This document shows positions 43,035 to 51,571 of a stretch of 64,000 bases of DNA, in pieces. The position numbers and the translations under genes were made by a program. The stretch lies in contig NC_015957.1 in NCBI RefSeq assembly GCF_000147815.2, positions 3,534,001-3,598,000 of the forward strand, in the 5' to 3' direction. The DNA is from Streptomyces violaceusniger Tu 4113. Lineage in GTDB: Bacteria; Actinomycetota; Actinomycetes; Streptomycetales; Streptomycetaceae. The notes below the pieces were generated by a model. That model was given only the letters and a program-made list of their open reading frames with translations. It made no database searches and was not told the origin of the DNA. How positions within the stretch are numbered: position 1 is the first letter of the stretch; each line of letters starts with the position of its first letter.

Positions 43035-44861
43035 TCATTCCGTGATCTTGAACGTGTCCTTCGAGTCGTTCTGGAGCTCGACCTGCCCCGGCAGCAGGTT
43101 CTGCACCTTGTTGCCGGAGAACGCCCCGGTCCCGGTGACCCCCGAGGTGACCCAGATGCCCTGGTTCGCCGGGCCGTCGACCGTGTTGTTCCGCAGCGTC
43201 ACCTTTACGTTCTTCTTGGTGATGAACAGGCCCGCGCGCAGCGCGCCCCGCATGACGTTGTCCGTCATGGTGACGTTCGTGAACGCGTCGGGGAAGTTCG
43301 ACGTCGGGGACGGCGAGCCGATCTGCACCCCGTGCCGGATGCCGTTCCAGCCGCCGCCACCGAGCAGGACGTTTCCGCTGACTGTGGCGGATTCCAGCGG
43401 GTGGCCCGAGTCGCCGAACACGCCGACTTCCAGCGTGCTGTTCGAGGACACGCTCTTCACCAGGTTGTTCTTGAACTGGATGTCCTTGCCGCCGGCGATC
43501 CGGAGGCCATTGGCCCACCAGGGTGCGATCGCGGTGTTGTTCAGCACCCGGGCGCCGCTCAGCCGGCCGTTGTCGCCGTTGGTGCCGGAGTCGGAGTAGA
43601 CGGCGAAGGAGTCGTCGCCGGTGTTGCGGGCGAAGTTGTTCTGGACCGTGATGTTGTCGCCACGTCTGTCCGGGCTGGGTGTATTGCTGTTGTTGATGTT
43701 GAAGCCATCGCCGTAGGAGTCCGCGGTCCGGCTGTCGCGGATGGTGCCGCCTGTGCCGGACAGCCAGTTGGCATCCGTGTGCCGGGTCCAGATCCGCTCG
43801 ACCAGCCAGCCCTTGGCGCCGCTGGCGTTGATGCCGTAGTCGGAGCCGCCGGGGCCGCGGACGTCCCGGTAGATGGCGTTGGCGTCGATCTGGATGTCGC
43901 TCAGCCGGGTGCCGGAGCCGACCAGGATCTGGGAGCGCTGCCTGGCCGGCAGCGGCGGCTTGCGGTAGATCGTGGTGTACCACATGCCGGCGCCACGCAC
44001 GGTCACGCCGGTGAAGTCCAACGGCGCGGCCCCGTCGAAGCTGTTGGTGAGGTACTTGCCCTTCGGGATCCAGACCGATTTGCCCTGTTCGCGGGCGGTG
44101 TCGACGGTCTTCTGGATGGCGACCGTCGAGTCCTTCCCGAACGTCGGGTCGGCGCCGTAGTCGACCACGGAGAGCGAGTTCTCAGGGCGGGTGCGCGCGT
44201 CCCCGACGTTCTCCAGATCGACGGAGTCCACGTCGTAGTAGGCGGCCGTGTTGGCGGCATCCTTCTTGAGCGTGATGGTGCTGCCGTCGAGGATCGGGGC
44301 GCCCTCGATGCGGACGGGGAATTCGTTGTAGAAGCGGTAGGCCGCCCCGCCGGCGTTCGGGTCGTCCGCGTTGGTGCCGGCGTGACGGTAGTTCCATGCC
44401 TGCTTGGAGCTGATCGTGATCGCCTGGCGGTACGTGCCGTCGACGTAGAGGTTCAGCGAGGCGTCGATGCCGCCGCCTTGCGGCGCGTCGGGGATGGAGG
44501 CGCGCACGACGAGCGTGTTGGCCTGCTTGCCAGTCTTGTTCACCACCGCCACCGACTGGCCGGTCCGGTCCAGCTTGGCATAGGCGTAGCCGGATGCCTC
44601 GGTCTCCGGAGTGGCCTTGGTGGGCGCGGGATCGCCCGGCTTGATGGCGTGGACCTTGGCGCCACCGCCGAGTGTCCCGGACTCCGCCTCGACGGTCGCA
44701 AAGGGGGTACGGGCCCCGGCTTCGGCGGCGGCCTTGGCTTCGGAGCCGGCTCCGGCCGCGGCCTCCGCGCGCCCTTCGGTGCCGGGGAGGTCGATGAGGA
44801 CGCCGAGCAGTGCGGCACCGGCGACCCAGATGGAGAGTCGCCGGACTCTGCGGTGATGCAT
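43035..44861 (-). CDS. Secreted right-handed beta-helix glycoside hydrolase with CBM, GH87-like
   Basis: A 608-residue protein. An N-terminal signal (~1-35) is followed by a CBM35-like module (ATVEAESGTLGGGAKVHAI; DVDSVDLENVG) to ~215. A parallel beta-helix begins SLSVVDYGADPTFGKDSTVA and IQKTVDTAREQGKSVWIPKG and continues with repeated N-x-T/V coils to the end. The modular order resembles GH87 mycodextranases/alpha-1,3-glucanases; GH55 or polygalacturonase-like enzymes are alternatives. GAGAGG precedes ATG 44861. A 16-bp perfect palindrome lies ~80 bp upstream. Confidence 0.8.
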   Translation of the reverse strand: MHHRRVRRLSIWVAGAALLGVLIDLPGTEGRAEAAAGAGSEAKAAAEAGARTPFATVEAESGTLGGGAKVHAIKPGDPAPTKATPETEASGYAYAKLDRTGQSVAVVNKTGKQANTLVVRASIPDAPQGGGIDASLNLYVDGTYRQAITISSKQAWNYRHAGTNADDPNAGGAAYRFYNEFPVRIEGAPILDGSTITLKKDAANTAAYYDVDSVDLENVGDARTRPENSLSVVDYGADPTFGKDSTVAIQKTVDTAREQGKSVWIPKGKYLTNSFDGAAPLDFTGVTVRGAGMWYTTIYRKPPLPARQRSQILVGSGTRLSDIQIDANAIYRDVRGPGGSDYGINASGAKGWLVERIWTRHTDANWLSGTGGTIRDSRTADSYGDGFNINNSNTPSPDRRGDNITVQNNFARNTGDDSFAVYSDSGTNGDNGRLSGARVLNNTAIAPWWANGLRIAGGKDIQFKNNLVKSVSSNSTLEVGVFGDSGHPLESATVSGNVLLGGGGWNGIRHGVQIGSPSPTSNFPDAFTNVTMTDNVMRGALRAGLFITKKNVKVTLRNNTVDGPANQGIWVTSGVTGTGAFSGNKVQNLLPGQVELQNDSKDTFKITE

Positions 44862-44943
44862 GTATGGCCTCTCGTTCGCGTGAGCGGCGGTGGGGATGGG
44901 TGAGCCCTCAGGGCGTCACTGGGCGGACATGAAAGTCCATCCG

Positions 44944-44959
44944 ATTGACTTACGTCAAT
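44944..44959. promoter_or_regulatory. Perfect 16-bp palindrome upstream of the beta-helix glycosidase
   Basis: ATTGACTTACGTCAAT has 6-bp arms ATTGAC/GTCAAT around a TTAC centre. A similar element precedes the secreted SGNH gene, suggesting a shared regulator. Confidence 0.6.
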
Positions 44960-45320
44960 GCGGTCGACAGGCCCTATTCATCGGACGCTCGGGAGAGTTG
45001 ACCCGACGGCATGAGCCCGCACGTCCTGCCGGGATGCCGACGGAGCGGGTGGTACGGCACGCGATGCGGCAGGGGGCCGGGCAGTCGGCCGCCCTTCCGC
45101 AGCGCTCCTGCGATGTGGCTCTGACCAGCAGGGTCGCTACCGCATCCGTGGCGCAGGACCCCGGTCGGCAGGGCCTGATGGCATACGAGAAATCCTCCAA
45201 GCAGGGGTGAGGGCCGCCGACCGCGTCCGCATGACAACGACTTGCCGACGGCTTCGCCGAGTTCGTGTCACCGCCCGAGCGCACCACCCGGCACCCACCA
45301 CCGGGGCAGCGAGTTAGTAC
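44960..45320. other. Intergenic region without a gene
   Basis: About 360 bp between the two divergent carbohydrate units. Only shadow frames are seen; regulatory elements lie at each end. Confidence 0.5.
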
Positions 45321-45356
45321 AACGTATTGACAAAGAGCCGAGTCGGTTCATACGTT
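45321..45356 (+). promoter_or_regulatory. Promoter of the ThuA operon with a flanking inverted repeat
   Basis: TTGACA (45327-45332) and TACGTT (45351-45356) with an 18-bp spacer form a good promoter. Perfect 7-bp arms AACGTAT (45321-45327) and ATACGTT (45350-45356) overlap the -35 and -10, centre to centre 29 bp, about three helical turns. A repressor dimer bound here would cover both hexamers; a ROK protein is the obvious candidate. Confidence 0.6.
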
Positions 45357-45485
45357 CGCAACCTCGCGACCGGCACCGTCGATCGGTGGCACGTCTCCTC
45401 TCCCGCCAGACCTGCCGGGCGCAGCCCAGACCACCCCGAAAGCCGCGTCCTGCCACGCGGTGACGAATGGGAGCGTGTATCCACC

Positions 45486-46142
45486 TTGACCACCGACACC
45501 CGGCGGGCGCTGGTCGTCCGCGGCGGCTGGGACGGGCATCACCCCGTGACGATCAGCGACGGCTTCGTTCCGTACCTCAAGGATCACGGCTTCACCGTCG
45601 AGACCTCCGAGGACCTCGCGGTGTACGACGACGCGGAGCGCCTCGCCACCACCGACCTGATCGTCCAGTGCTGGACCATGGGCAGCGTCACCCGTGAGCA
45701 GAGCGCCAATCTCGCCGCCGCGGTCCGCGCCGGCACCGGCCTGGCCGGCTGGCACGGCGGCATCGTCGACTGCTTTCATGACCACGGCTACCACCTGCTC
45801 ACCGGCGGCAAGTTCGTGATGCACCCGCCCGGCTACCTCGACCACGGCTACGAGATCGTGCCCGAGCGCGCCGACCACCCCATCGTCGCCGGGCTCGGCG
45901 ACTTCACCCTCCACTCCGAGCAGTACTGGGTGCTCACCGACCCGCATATCGACGTGCTGGCCACCACCGTCTTCCCGCCGGACGAGTTCCACGACCGGCC
46001 CGCGGTGATGCCCGCGGTGTGGACCAGGACCTGGGGTCGGGGCCGGGTCTTCGTATCGACCATCGGGCACAAGCCCGACGACTTCGACGTGCCGGAGGTC
46101 CGGACGCTGACCGAGAGGGGACTGCTGTGGGCGAGCCGCTGA
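45486..46142 (+). CDS. ThuA-domain protein
   Basis: A 218-residue ThuA/glutamine-amidotransferase-like protein (RRALVVRGGWDGHHPVTISD; GWHGGIVDCFHDHGYHLLTG; WTRTWGRGRVFVSTIGHKPD). ThuA-like proteins act with Gfo/Idh/MocA dehydrogenases on 3-keto-sugars, as in trehalose ThuAB. TTG 45486 after GGGAG is the most likely start; the longer frame starts at the -35 hexamer and is rejected. It overlaps the next gene by 16 nt. First gene of the mannoside operon. Confidence 0.85.
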   Translation: MTTDTRRALVVRGGWDGHHPVTISDGFVPYLKDHGFTVETSEDLAVYDDAERLATTDLIVQCWTMGSVTREQSANLAAAVRAGTGLAGWHGGIVDCFHDHGYHLLTGGKFVMHPPGYLDHGYEIVPERADHPIVAGLGDFTLHSEQYWVLTDPHIDVLATTVFPPDEFHDRPAVMPAVWTRTWGRGRVFVSTIGHKPDDFDVPEVRTLTERGLLWASR

Positions 46143-47215
46143 AGCCACTGCGCGTAGGCATCGTGGGCGCGGGAAAGATCAGCGGCGCCTACCTCGCCAC
46201 CCTGACCAAGCTGATATCGGTGGAGCTCACCGCCGTCACCGACCTCGACCGTGGCCGCGCCGAGGCCGTCGCCGCGCAGTACGAGGGCCAGGTCGCCGTG
46301 GCGGACTCCGTGACCGACCTGGTGGCGCGTGAGGACGTGGACGCCGTCCTCAACCTCACCATCCCGGCCGCCCACGCCGACGTCGCGCTTCAGGCACTAC
46401 GCGCGGGCAAGCACGTCTACGGCGAGAAGCCCCTGGCTGCGAACCGCGAGGAAGCCGACGCCGTGCTCGCCGCAGCCCGCGAGACAGGTCTGCGGGTCGG
46501 TTGCGCGCCCGACACCGTCCTCGGCACCGGCACCCAGACCGCGCGCAAGGCAATCGACGACGGCCTGCTCGGCCGACCGGTCGCCGCTACGGCCTTCATG
46601 ACCGGCGCCGGCCACGAGAAGTGGCACCCGGACCCGGAGTTCTACTACCGGCCCGGCGGCGGCCCGCTGCTCGACATGGGCCCGTACTACCTCTCCGCCC
46701 TGGCGCACCTGCTGGGTCCGGTGGTCAAGGTGACCGGCGCGTCCTCCCGCTCGCGCACGGAGCGCACCATCGGCAGCGGCCCGCGCGCAGGGCACAGCTT
46801 CCCGGTGGAGGTGGACACGCACATCACCGGCACGCTGGAGCACGCCGGAGGCGCCTTGTCCACGCTCATCATGAGCTTCGACGTACGCGCCGCGCGCCTG
46901 CCGCGCATCGAGGTACACGGCACCGAGGCCTCGCTGTCCGTACCCGACCCGAACAACTTCGACGGCGCCGTCGAGCTGAACCGCGGCGACGGCTGGGAGA
47001 CGCTGCCGGCCTCGGCCGGCTACCCGGACGCGGGGCGCGGCGCGGCCCTCGCCGACCTGTCCGAGGCCCTGTCGGCCGGTCGCCCGCACCGCGCGTCCGC
47101 CGAACTCGCCGCCCACGTCCTGGACGTCATGCTGACGCTCATGGACGCGGCGGAGCAGGGCCGGGCCCTGCCGGTCAGCAGCACCTGCGAGCGCCCCGCC
47201 CCGGTCGCCCTCTGA
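46127..47215 (+). CDS. Gfo/Idh/MocA-family oxidoreductase
   Basis: A 362-residue dehydrogenase: Rossmann motif GIVGAGKISG at ~10-19, the EKPLA dinucleotide-binding/catalytic Lys motif (HVYGEKPLAANREEAD) and a GGPLLDMGPYYLS segment with the family's substrate-site residues. It would oxidise a sugar, probably at C3, using NAD(P). Translation is coupled to ThuA. A MITE-like element of ~150 bp separates it from the downstream mannosidase gene. Confidence 0.9.
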   Translation: MGEPLKPLRVGIVGAGKISGAYLATLTKLISVELTAVTDLDRGRAEAVAAQYEGQVAVADSVTDLVAREDVDAVLNLTIPAAHADVALQALRAGKHVYGEKPLAANREEADAVLAAARETGLRVGCAPDTVLGTGTQTARKAIDDGLLGRPVAATAFMTGAGHEKWHPDPEFYYRPGGGPLLDMGPYYLSALAHLLGPVVKVTGASSRSRTERTIGSGPRAGHSFPVEVDTHITGTLEHAGGALSTLIMSFDVRAARLPRIEVHGTEASLSVPDPNNFDGAVELNRGDGWETLPASAGYPDAGRGAALADLSEALSAGRPHRASAELAAHVLDVMLTLMDAAEQGRALPVSSTCERPAPVAL

Positions 47216-47234
47216 CCCGCCCCACCAGGAGATC

Positions 47235-47384
47235 CCAGGGCCTGTCTCTTCCGGATCTCGCCGGGTCCCGCACCGCCCGGAACGCACGCTCCGAACCACG
47301 GTCCCCTGCCACACCCCATCCGCGTCATCGCCCCGCTCGTCACCACCCCGTACTCGCCGACAAGACCCGAAAGACAGGCCCTGG
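47235..47384. mobile_element. MITE-like element with 13-bp perfect terminal inverted repeats
   Basis: CCAGGGCCTGTCT (47235-47247) and AGACAGGCCCTGG (47372-47384) are exact inverted repeats bounding 124 bp without coding capacity. The right end touches the ATG of GH38 (47385). AGGAG at 47227-47231 lies just outside the left end; removing the element would put it next to the ATG. The ends resemble those of IS5-type Streptomyces elements as far as I recall. No certain target duplication was seen. Confidence 0.7.
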
Positions 47385-50300
47385 ATGCACGACGACCGGA
47401 AGCTGGTCGAAGCCCGCCTGGAACGCGTCCTCAACGAACGCGTCCGTCCCGCCGTCCACCCCGCCACCACACCCCTGACCGTGGAGATCTGGTCCACGGC
47501 GGACGAGCCCGTCCCGGTGGCCGAGGGGCTGGTGGCACCGACCCGCCCGATTGTCACCGGCGCCCCCTGGGGCGCGCCGTGGGGGACAAGCTGGTTCAAG
47601 GTGACCGGCGAGGTGCCGGCCGAGTGGGCCGGAAGGACGGTCGAGGCCGTGCTCGACCTCGGCTTCACCCCGCGTACCCCGGGCTTCCAGTGCGAGGGCC
47701 TCGTCCACGAGCTCGACGGCACCCCGGTCAAGGGCCTCCACCCGCGCAACAACCACGTCCGCGTCGGCGCCCCGGCCGCCGGCGGCGAGCAGATCCACTG
47801 GCGCATCGAGGCCGCCTCCAATCCCGACCTCGAGGCGGACGGCGTGCCCTTCCGGCCGACCCGGCTCGGCGACAAGGCGACCGCGGGCGACGCGCCCCAG
47901 TACGTCCTCGGCGACATGGTGCTGGCCGTCTTCGACGAGACGGTGTGGAACCTGGTCATGGACCTGGAGGTGCTCGGCGAGCTGATGGCCGAGCTGCCCG
48001 TCGACGGCGCCCGCCGCTGGGAGCTCCTGCGCGCCGTCAGCCGTGCGCTGGACGCCATCGACCTGCAGGACGTGAACGGCACCGCTCAGGCCGCGCGGGA
48101 CGAGCTCGCCGAGGTGCTGGCCGCGCCCGCGAGCCCCGCGGCGCACCGCATCAGCGCCGTCGGCCACGCCCACATCGACTCCGCCTGGCTGTGGCCGCTG
48201 CGCGAGACGGTCCGCAAGGTCGCCCGCACCGCCTCGAACATGACCAAGCTCCTCGAGGACGAGCCGGACTTCGTCTTCGCCATGTCGCAGGCCCAGCAGT
48301 TCGCCTGGATCAAGGAGCACCGCCCCGAGGTCTACGCCAGGGTCAAGAAGGCGGTCGCGGACGGCCGCTTCGTGCCGGCGGGCGGCATGTGGGTCGAGTC
48401 CGACACCAACATGCCCGGCTCCGAGGCGATGGCCCGGCAGTTCGTCCACGGCAAGCGCTTCTTCCTCGAAGAGTTCGGCATCGAGAACGACGAGGCCTGG
48501 CTCCCCGACACCTTCGGCTTCGCGGCCGGCCTGCCGCAGATCATCAAGGCCGCCGGATCCGACCGCCTCCTCACTCAGAAGATCTCCTGGAGCAAGACCA
48601 ACCCCTTCCCGCACCACACCTTCCACTGGGAGGGCATCGACGGCACCCGGATCTTCACCCACTTCCCGCCGGTCGACTCGTACAACTGCGAGATGACGGG
48701 CGCCCAGCTCGCGCACGCTGCCCGCAACTTCAAGGAGAAGGGGGTCGCCAGGCGGTCCCTCGCCCCGGTCGGCTACGGCGACGGTGGCGGGGGCACCACG
48801 CGCGAGATGGTCGCGAAGGCGGCGCGGCTGCGCAGCATGGAGGGTGCGCCGACGGTCCAGTGGGAATCTCCTGCCGACTTCTTCGAGAAGGCCGAGGCCG
48901 AATACCCCGACCCGCCGGTGTGGGTGGGCGAGCTCTACCTGGAGCTGCACCGCGCCACCCTCACCAGCCAGGCGCAGACCAAGCGCGGCAACCGGCGCAG
49001 CGAGTCCCTGCTGACGGAGGCCGAGCTGTGGGCGGCCACGGCGGCGGTACGGGCGGGAGTTCCGTATCCGTACGAAGGGCTCGACCGGATCTGGAAGACG
49101 GTGCTGCTGCACCAGTTCCACGACATCCTGCCGGGCTCGTCGATCGCCTGGGTGCACCGGGAGGCGCGGAAGACGTATGCGCGGGTGGCGGAGGAGCTGG
49201 AGGGCATCATCGGGGGTGCGCAGCGGGCGCTCGCCGGTGCGGGCACCAGTGAGCTGGTCTTCAACTCGGCGCCGCACGCACGGCGCGGTGTCCCGGCCGG
49301 TGGCGCGTCGGCCGCGGCTGACGAGGGCGGCGTCGTCCCGGTCCCGCGCGACGGCGGCGGTTACCTCCTCGACAACGGCCTCCTGCGCGTCGAGATCGAC
49401 GCCCGCGGCCTGGTCGTCTCCGCGTACGATCGCGCTGCCGACCGAGAGGCGATCGCCCCCGGGCAGGCGGCCAACCTGCTCCAGCTACACCCCGACTTCC
49501 CCAACCAGTGGGACGCCTGGGACGTCGACGCCTTCTACCGCAACACCGGCAGCGACCTCACCGAGGTGGCCGCTCTGGGCGTCGAGGGCACCTCGGTGCG
49601 CATCGTGCGCGCCTTCGGCCGCTCCCGCGTCAGCCAGCTCCTGTCCGTACCGAAGGACGCCAAGCGGCTCGACATCGACACCGAGGTCGACTGGCACGAG
49701 ACCGAGCGCTTCCTGAAGCTCGCCTTCCCGCTGGACGTGAAGGCCGACCGGTACGCCTCGGAGACGCAGTACGGACACGTCTACCGGCCCACCCACCAGA
49801 ACACCAGTTGGGAGTGGGCGAAGTTCGAGGCCTGCAACCACCGCTTTGTGCATGTCGACGAGCCGGGCTGGGGCGTGGCAATCGTCAACGACGCCACGTA
49901 CGGCCACGATGTGACCCGCGCGGTACGGACCGGTGTCGACGCGGGGACCACCACCACTGTACGGGCGTCGCTGCTGCGCGCGCCCCGCTACCCGGATCCG
50001 GAGACGGACCAGGGCGTACACCGCTTCCACCATGCGCTGGTCCCCGGCGCCACGGTCGGCGACGCGGTCCGCGAGGGCTACCGCGCCAACCTGCCGGAGC
50101 GTCGCGTCACCGGCACCGCCGCCGAGGTGGCGCCCCTGGTCGGGGTCGACAACGACGCCGTCGTGGTGAGCGCGGTCAAGCTCGCCGACGATCACAGCGG
50201 CGACCTGGTGGTGCGCCTCTACGAGGCGAACGGCGCCCGCGCCCGCGCCACCGTCCGCGTCGACGGCTTCGCTGCCGACCGCGCGGTACTCACGGACCTG

Positions 50301-50408
50301 CTGGAACGCCCGCTCCCCGGCGCCGAACGGCCGACCGTGGCCGACGGTGGCGTGGCGCTCGCGCTGCGGCCGTTCCAGCTGGTGACCCTGCGGCTGCCGC
50401 GCGCCTGA
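47385..50408 (+). CDS. GH38 alpha-mannosidase (copy 1)
   Basis: A 1007-residue cytosolic GH38 enzyme without a signal peptide. An N-terminal jelly-roll-like domain occupies 1-~250. The catalytic domain starts with zinc-ligand motif HAHIDSAWLW at 261-270; the nucleophile is D375 (AWLPDTFGFA), and HTFHWEGIDGTRIFTHFPPV is the later active-site segment. C-terminal beta domains follow. It would hydrolyse terminal alpha-mannosides imported by the ABC system. A MITE-like element abuts the ATG, leaving no ribosome-binding site directly upstream. Confidence 0.93.
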   Translation: MHDDRKLVEARLERVLNERVRPAVHPATTPLTVEIWSTADEPVPVAEGLVAPTRPIVTGAPWGAPWGTSWFKVTGEVPAEWAGRTVEAVLDLGFTPRTPGFQCEGLVHELDGTPVKGLHPRNNHVRVGAPAAGGEQIHWRIEAASNPDLEADGVPFRPTRLGDKATAGDAPQYVLGDMVLAVFDETVWNLVMDLEVLGELMAELPVDGARRWELLRAVSRALDAIDLQDVNGTAQAARDELAEVLAAPASPAAHRISAVGHAHIDSAWLWPLRETVRKVARTASNMTKLLEDEPDFVFAMSQAQQFAWIKEHRPEVYARVKKAVADGRFVPAGGMWVESDTNMPGSEAMARQFVHGKRFFLEEFGIENDEAWLPDTFGFAAGLPQIIKAAGSDRLLTQKISWSKTNPFPHHTFHWEGIDGTRIFTHFPPVDSYNCEMTGAQLAHAARNFKEKGVARRSLAPVGYGDGGGGTTREMVAKAARLRSMEGAPTVQWESPADFFEKAEAEYPDPPVWVGELYLELHRATLTSQAQTKRGNRRSESLLTEAELWAATAAVRAGVPYPYEGLDRIWKTVLLHQFHDILPGSSIAWVHREARKTYARVAEELEGIIGGAQRALAGAGTSELVFNSAPHARRGVPAGGASAAADEGGVVPVPRDGGGYLLDNGLLRVEIDARGLVVSAYDRAADREAIAPGQAANLLQLHPDFPNQWDAWDVDAFYRNTGSDLTEVAALGVEGTSVRIVRAFGRSRVSQLLSVPKDAKRLDIDTEVDWHETERFLKLAFPLDVKADRYASETQYGHVYRPTHQNTSWEWAKFEACNHRFVHVDEPGWGVAIVNDATYGHDVTRAVRTGVDAGTTTTVRASLLRAPRYPDPETDQGVHRFHHALVPGATVGDAVREGYRANLPERRVTGTAAEVAPLVGVDNDAVVVSAVKLADDHSGDLVVRLYEANGARARATVRVDGFAADRAVLTDLLERPLPGAERPTVADGGVALALRPFQLVTLRLPRA

Positions 50409-50423
50409 GAGGACCGGACCGAT

Positions 50424-51440
50424 ATGACTGCCCCAGCGGCACGCCCGGACCGCCCCACGGCGGTGTGCGTGATGAGCCCCGACGTCGCCGGTCTCGTACT
50501 GCCGACGGAGCTGCGCGATGAGCTGGCCGAGATGGCCCGGCTGGTCACGGACCCCTCGGGTGCTCAGGTGCACGCCGCCTTCCCCGAGGCGCTTGCCGAG
50601 GCGGAGGTGCTGGTCAGCAGTTGGGGCTGCCCGCGGCTGACGGCCGAGGTGCTGGCGCGGGCCCCGAAGCTGCGGGCCGTACTGCACGCCGCCGGGACGG
50701 TCAAGTCGCTGGTGAGCGAGGCAGTGTGGGAGCGCGGCATCGTGGTCTCGTCGGCCGCCGATGCCAATGCCGGCCCGGTCATCGCGTACACCGCCGCTCT
50801 GATCACGCTCGCCGCCCGGCGGACGCTGACCATGGCGGCGGGATACGGGGTCGGGTGGCCGGACCACGCGCTCCGCTCGGGCGGCGACGGCCTGACGGTG
50901 GGCATCATCGGCGCCTCCCGCATCGGCCGCGGCGTGATCGCCCGACTGGCGCGCTCCGACGCGGGCTACCGGATCCTGCTCAGCGACCCGTACGTCACGG
51001 ACGAGGAGGCGCGGTCGCTGGGCGCGGAGCCGGTGGAACTCGCCGAACTCTGCCGCCGCTCGGCGGTGGTGAGCGTGCACGCGCCGCTGCTGCCGGAGAC
51101 GACGGGACTGTTGGACGCGAAGCTGCTGGCGCTGCTCCCCGACGGGGCCGCGGTGATCAATACGGCACGGGGCGCGATTCTCGACACCGAGGCACTGACG
51201 CGCGAATGCGCCTCGGGCCGGCTCGATGCGTACCTCGACGTGACGGACCCCGAGCCGGTGCCGCCGGGGCACCCGCTGGTTTCGCTGCCGAATGTGCTGC
51301 TCACTCCGCATATCGCCGGCGCCCAGGGCACAGAGGTGCGGCGGCTCGGGCAGTACGCGGTCGCGGAGGTCGCCCGCTGGGTGGCGGGCGAGCCGCTGCG
51401 GGGCGAGGTCACCCAGCAGGCACTGGTGCGCCTGGCCTGA
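50424..51440 (+). CDS. D-2-hydroxyacid dehydrogenase family protein
   Basis: A 338-residue NAD-dependent dehydrogenase. GIIGASRIGRG is the Rossmann loop (slightly changed from GxGxxG), NTARGAILDTEAL contains the catalytic Arg, and LLTPHIAGAQ the catalytic His. It reduces 2-oxoacids or oxidises 2-hydroxyacids. It follows GH38 by 15 bp and so belongs to the same transcript; it may act on a sugar-derived acid or keto-sugar (inference). Confidence 0.9.
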   Translation: MTAPAARPDRPTAVCVMSPDVAGLVLPTELRDELAEMARLVTDPSGAQVHAAFPEALAEAEVLVSSWGCPRLTAEVLARAPKLRAVLHAAGTVKSLVSEAVWERGIVVSSAADANAGPVIAYTAALITLAARRTLTMAAGYGVGWPDHALRSGGDGLTVGIIGASRIGRGVIARLARSDAGYRILLSDPYVTDEEARSLGAEPVELAELCRRSAVVSVHAPLLPETTGLLDAKLLALLPDGAAVINTARGAILDTEALTRECASGRLDAYLDVTDPEPVPPGHPLVSLPNVLLTPHIAGAQGTEVRRLGQYAVAEVARWVAGEPLRGEVTQQALVRLA

Positions 51441-51542
51441 GTGGTCCGGCTCAGGCCAGGAACTGGCGGAAGCCTGCCCCACCACAAGCATATCCACTGG
51501 ATTCACATCGTGACCCCACCGGCCGGGGAGGGCCGGAAGCCA

Positions 51543-51559
51543 CATTTCGTTGATGAAAG
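51543..51559. promoter_or_regulatory. Candidate operator before the ABC transporter genes
   Basis: CATTTCGTTGATGAAAG is an imperfect palindrome (arms TTTC/GAAA) 12 bp before ATG 51572, in the 131-bp gap between the dehydrogenase and transporter genes. It has the general form of sugar-repressor sites. Confidence 0.4.
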
Positions 51560-51571
51560 GGGCTCCACCTC

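Noticed and set aside
45327..45485. N-terminal extension of ThuA from TTG 45327
   Set aside because: That TTG is the start of the -35 hexamer TTGACA, and the extra residues show no ThuA similarity.
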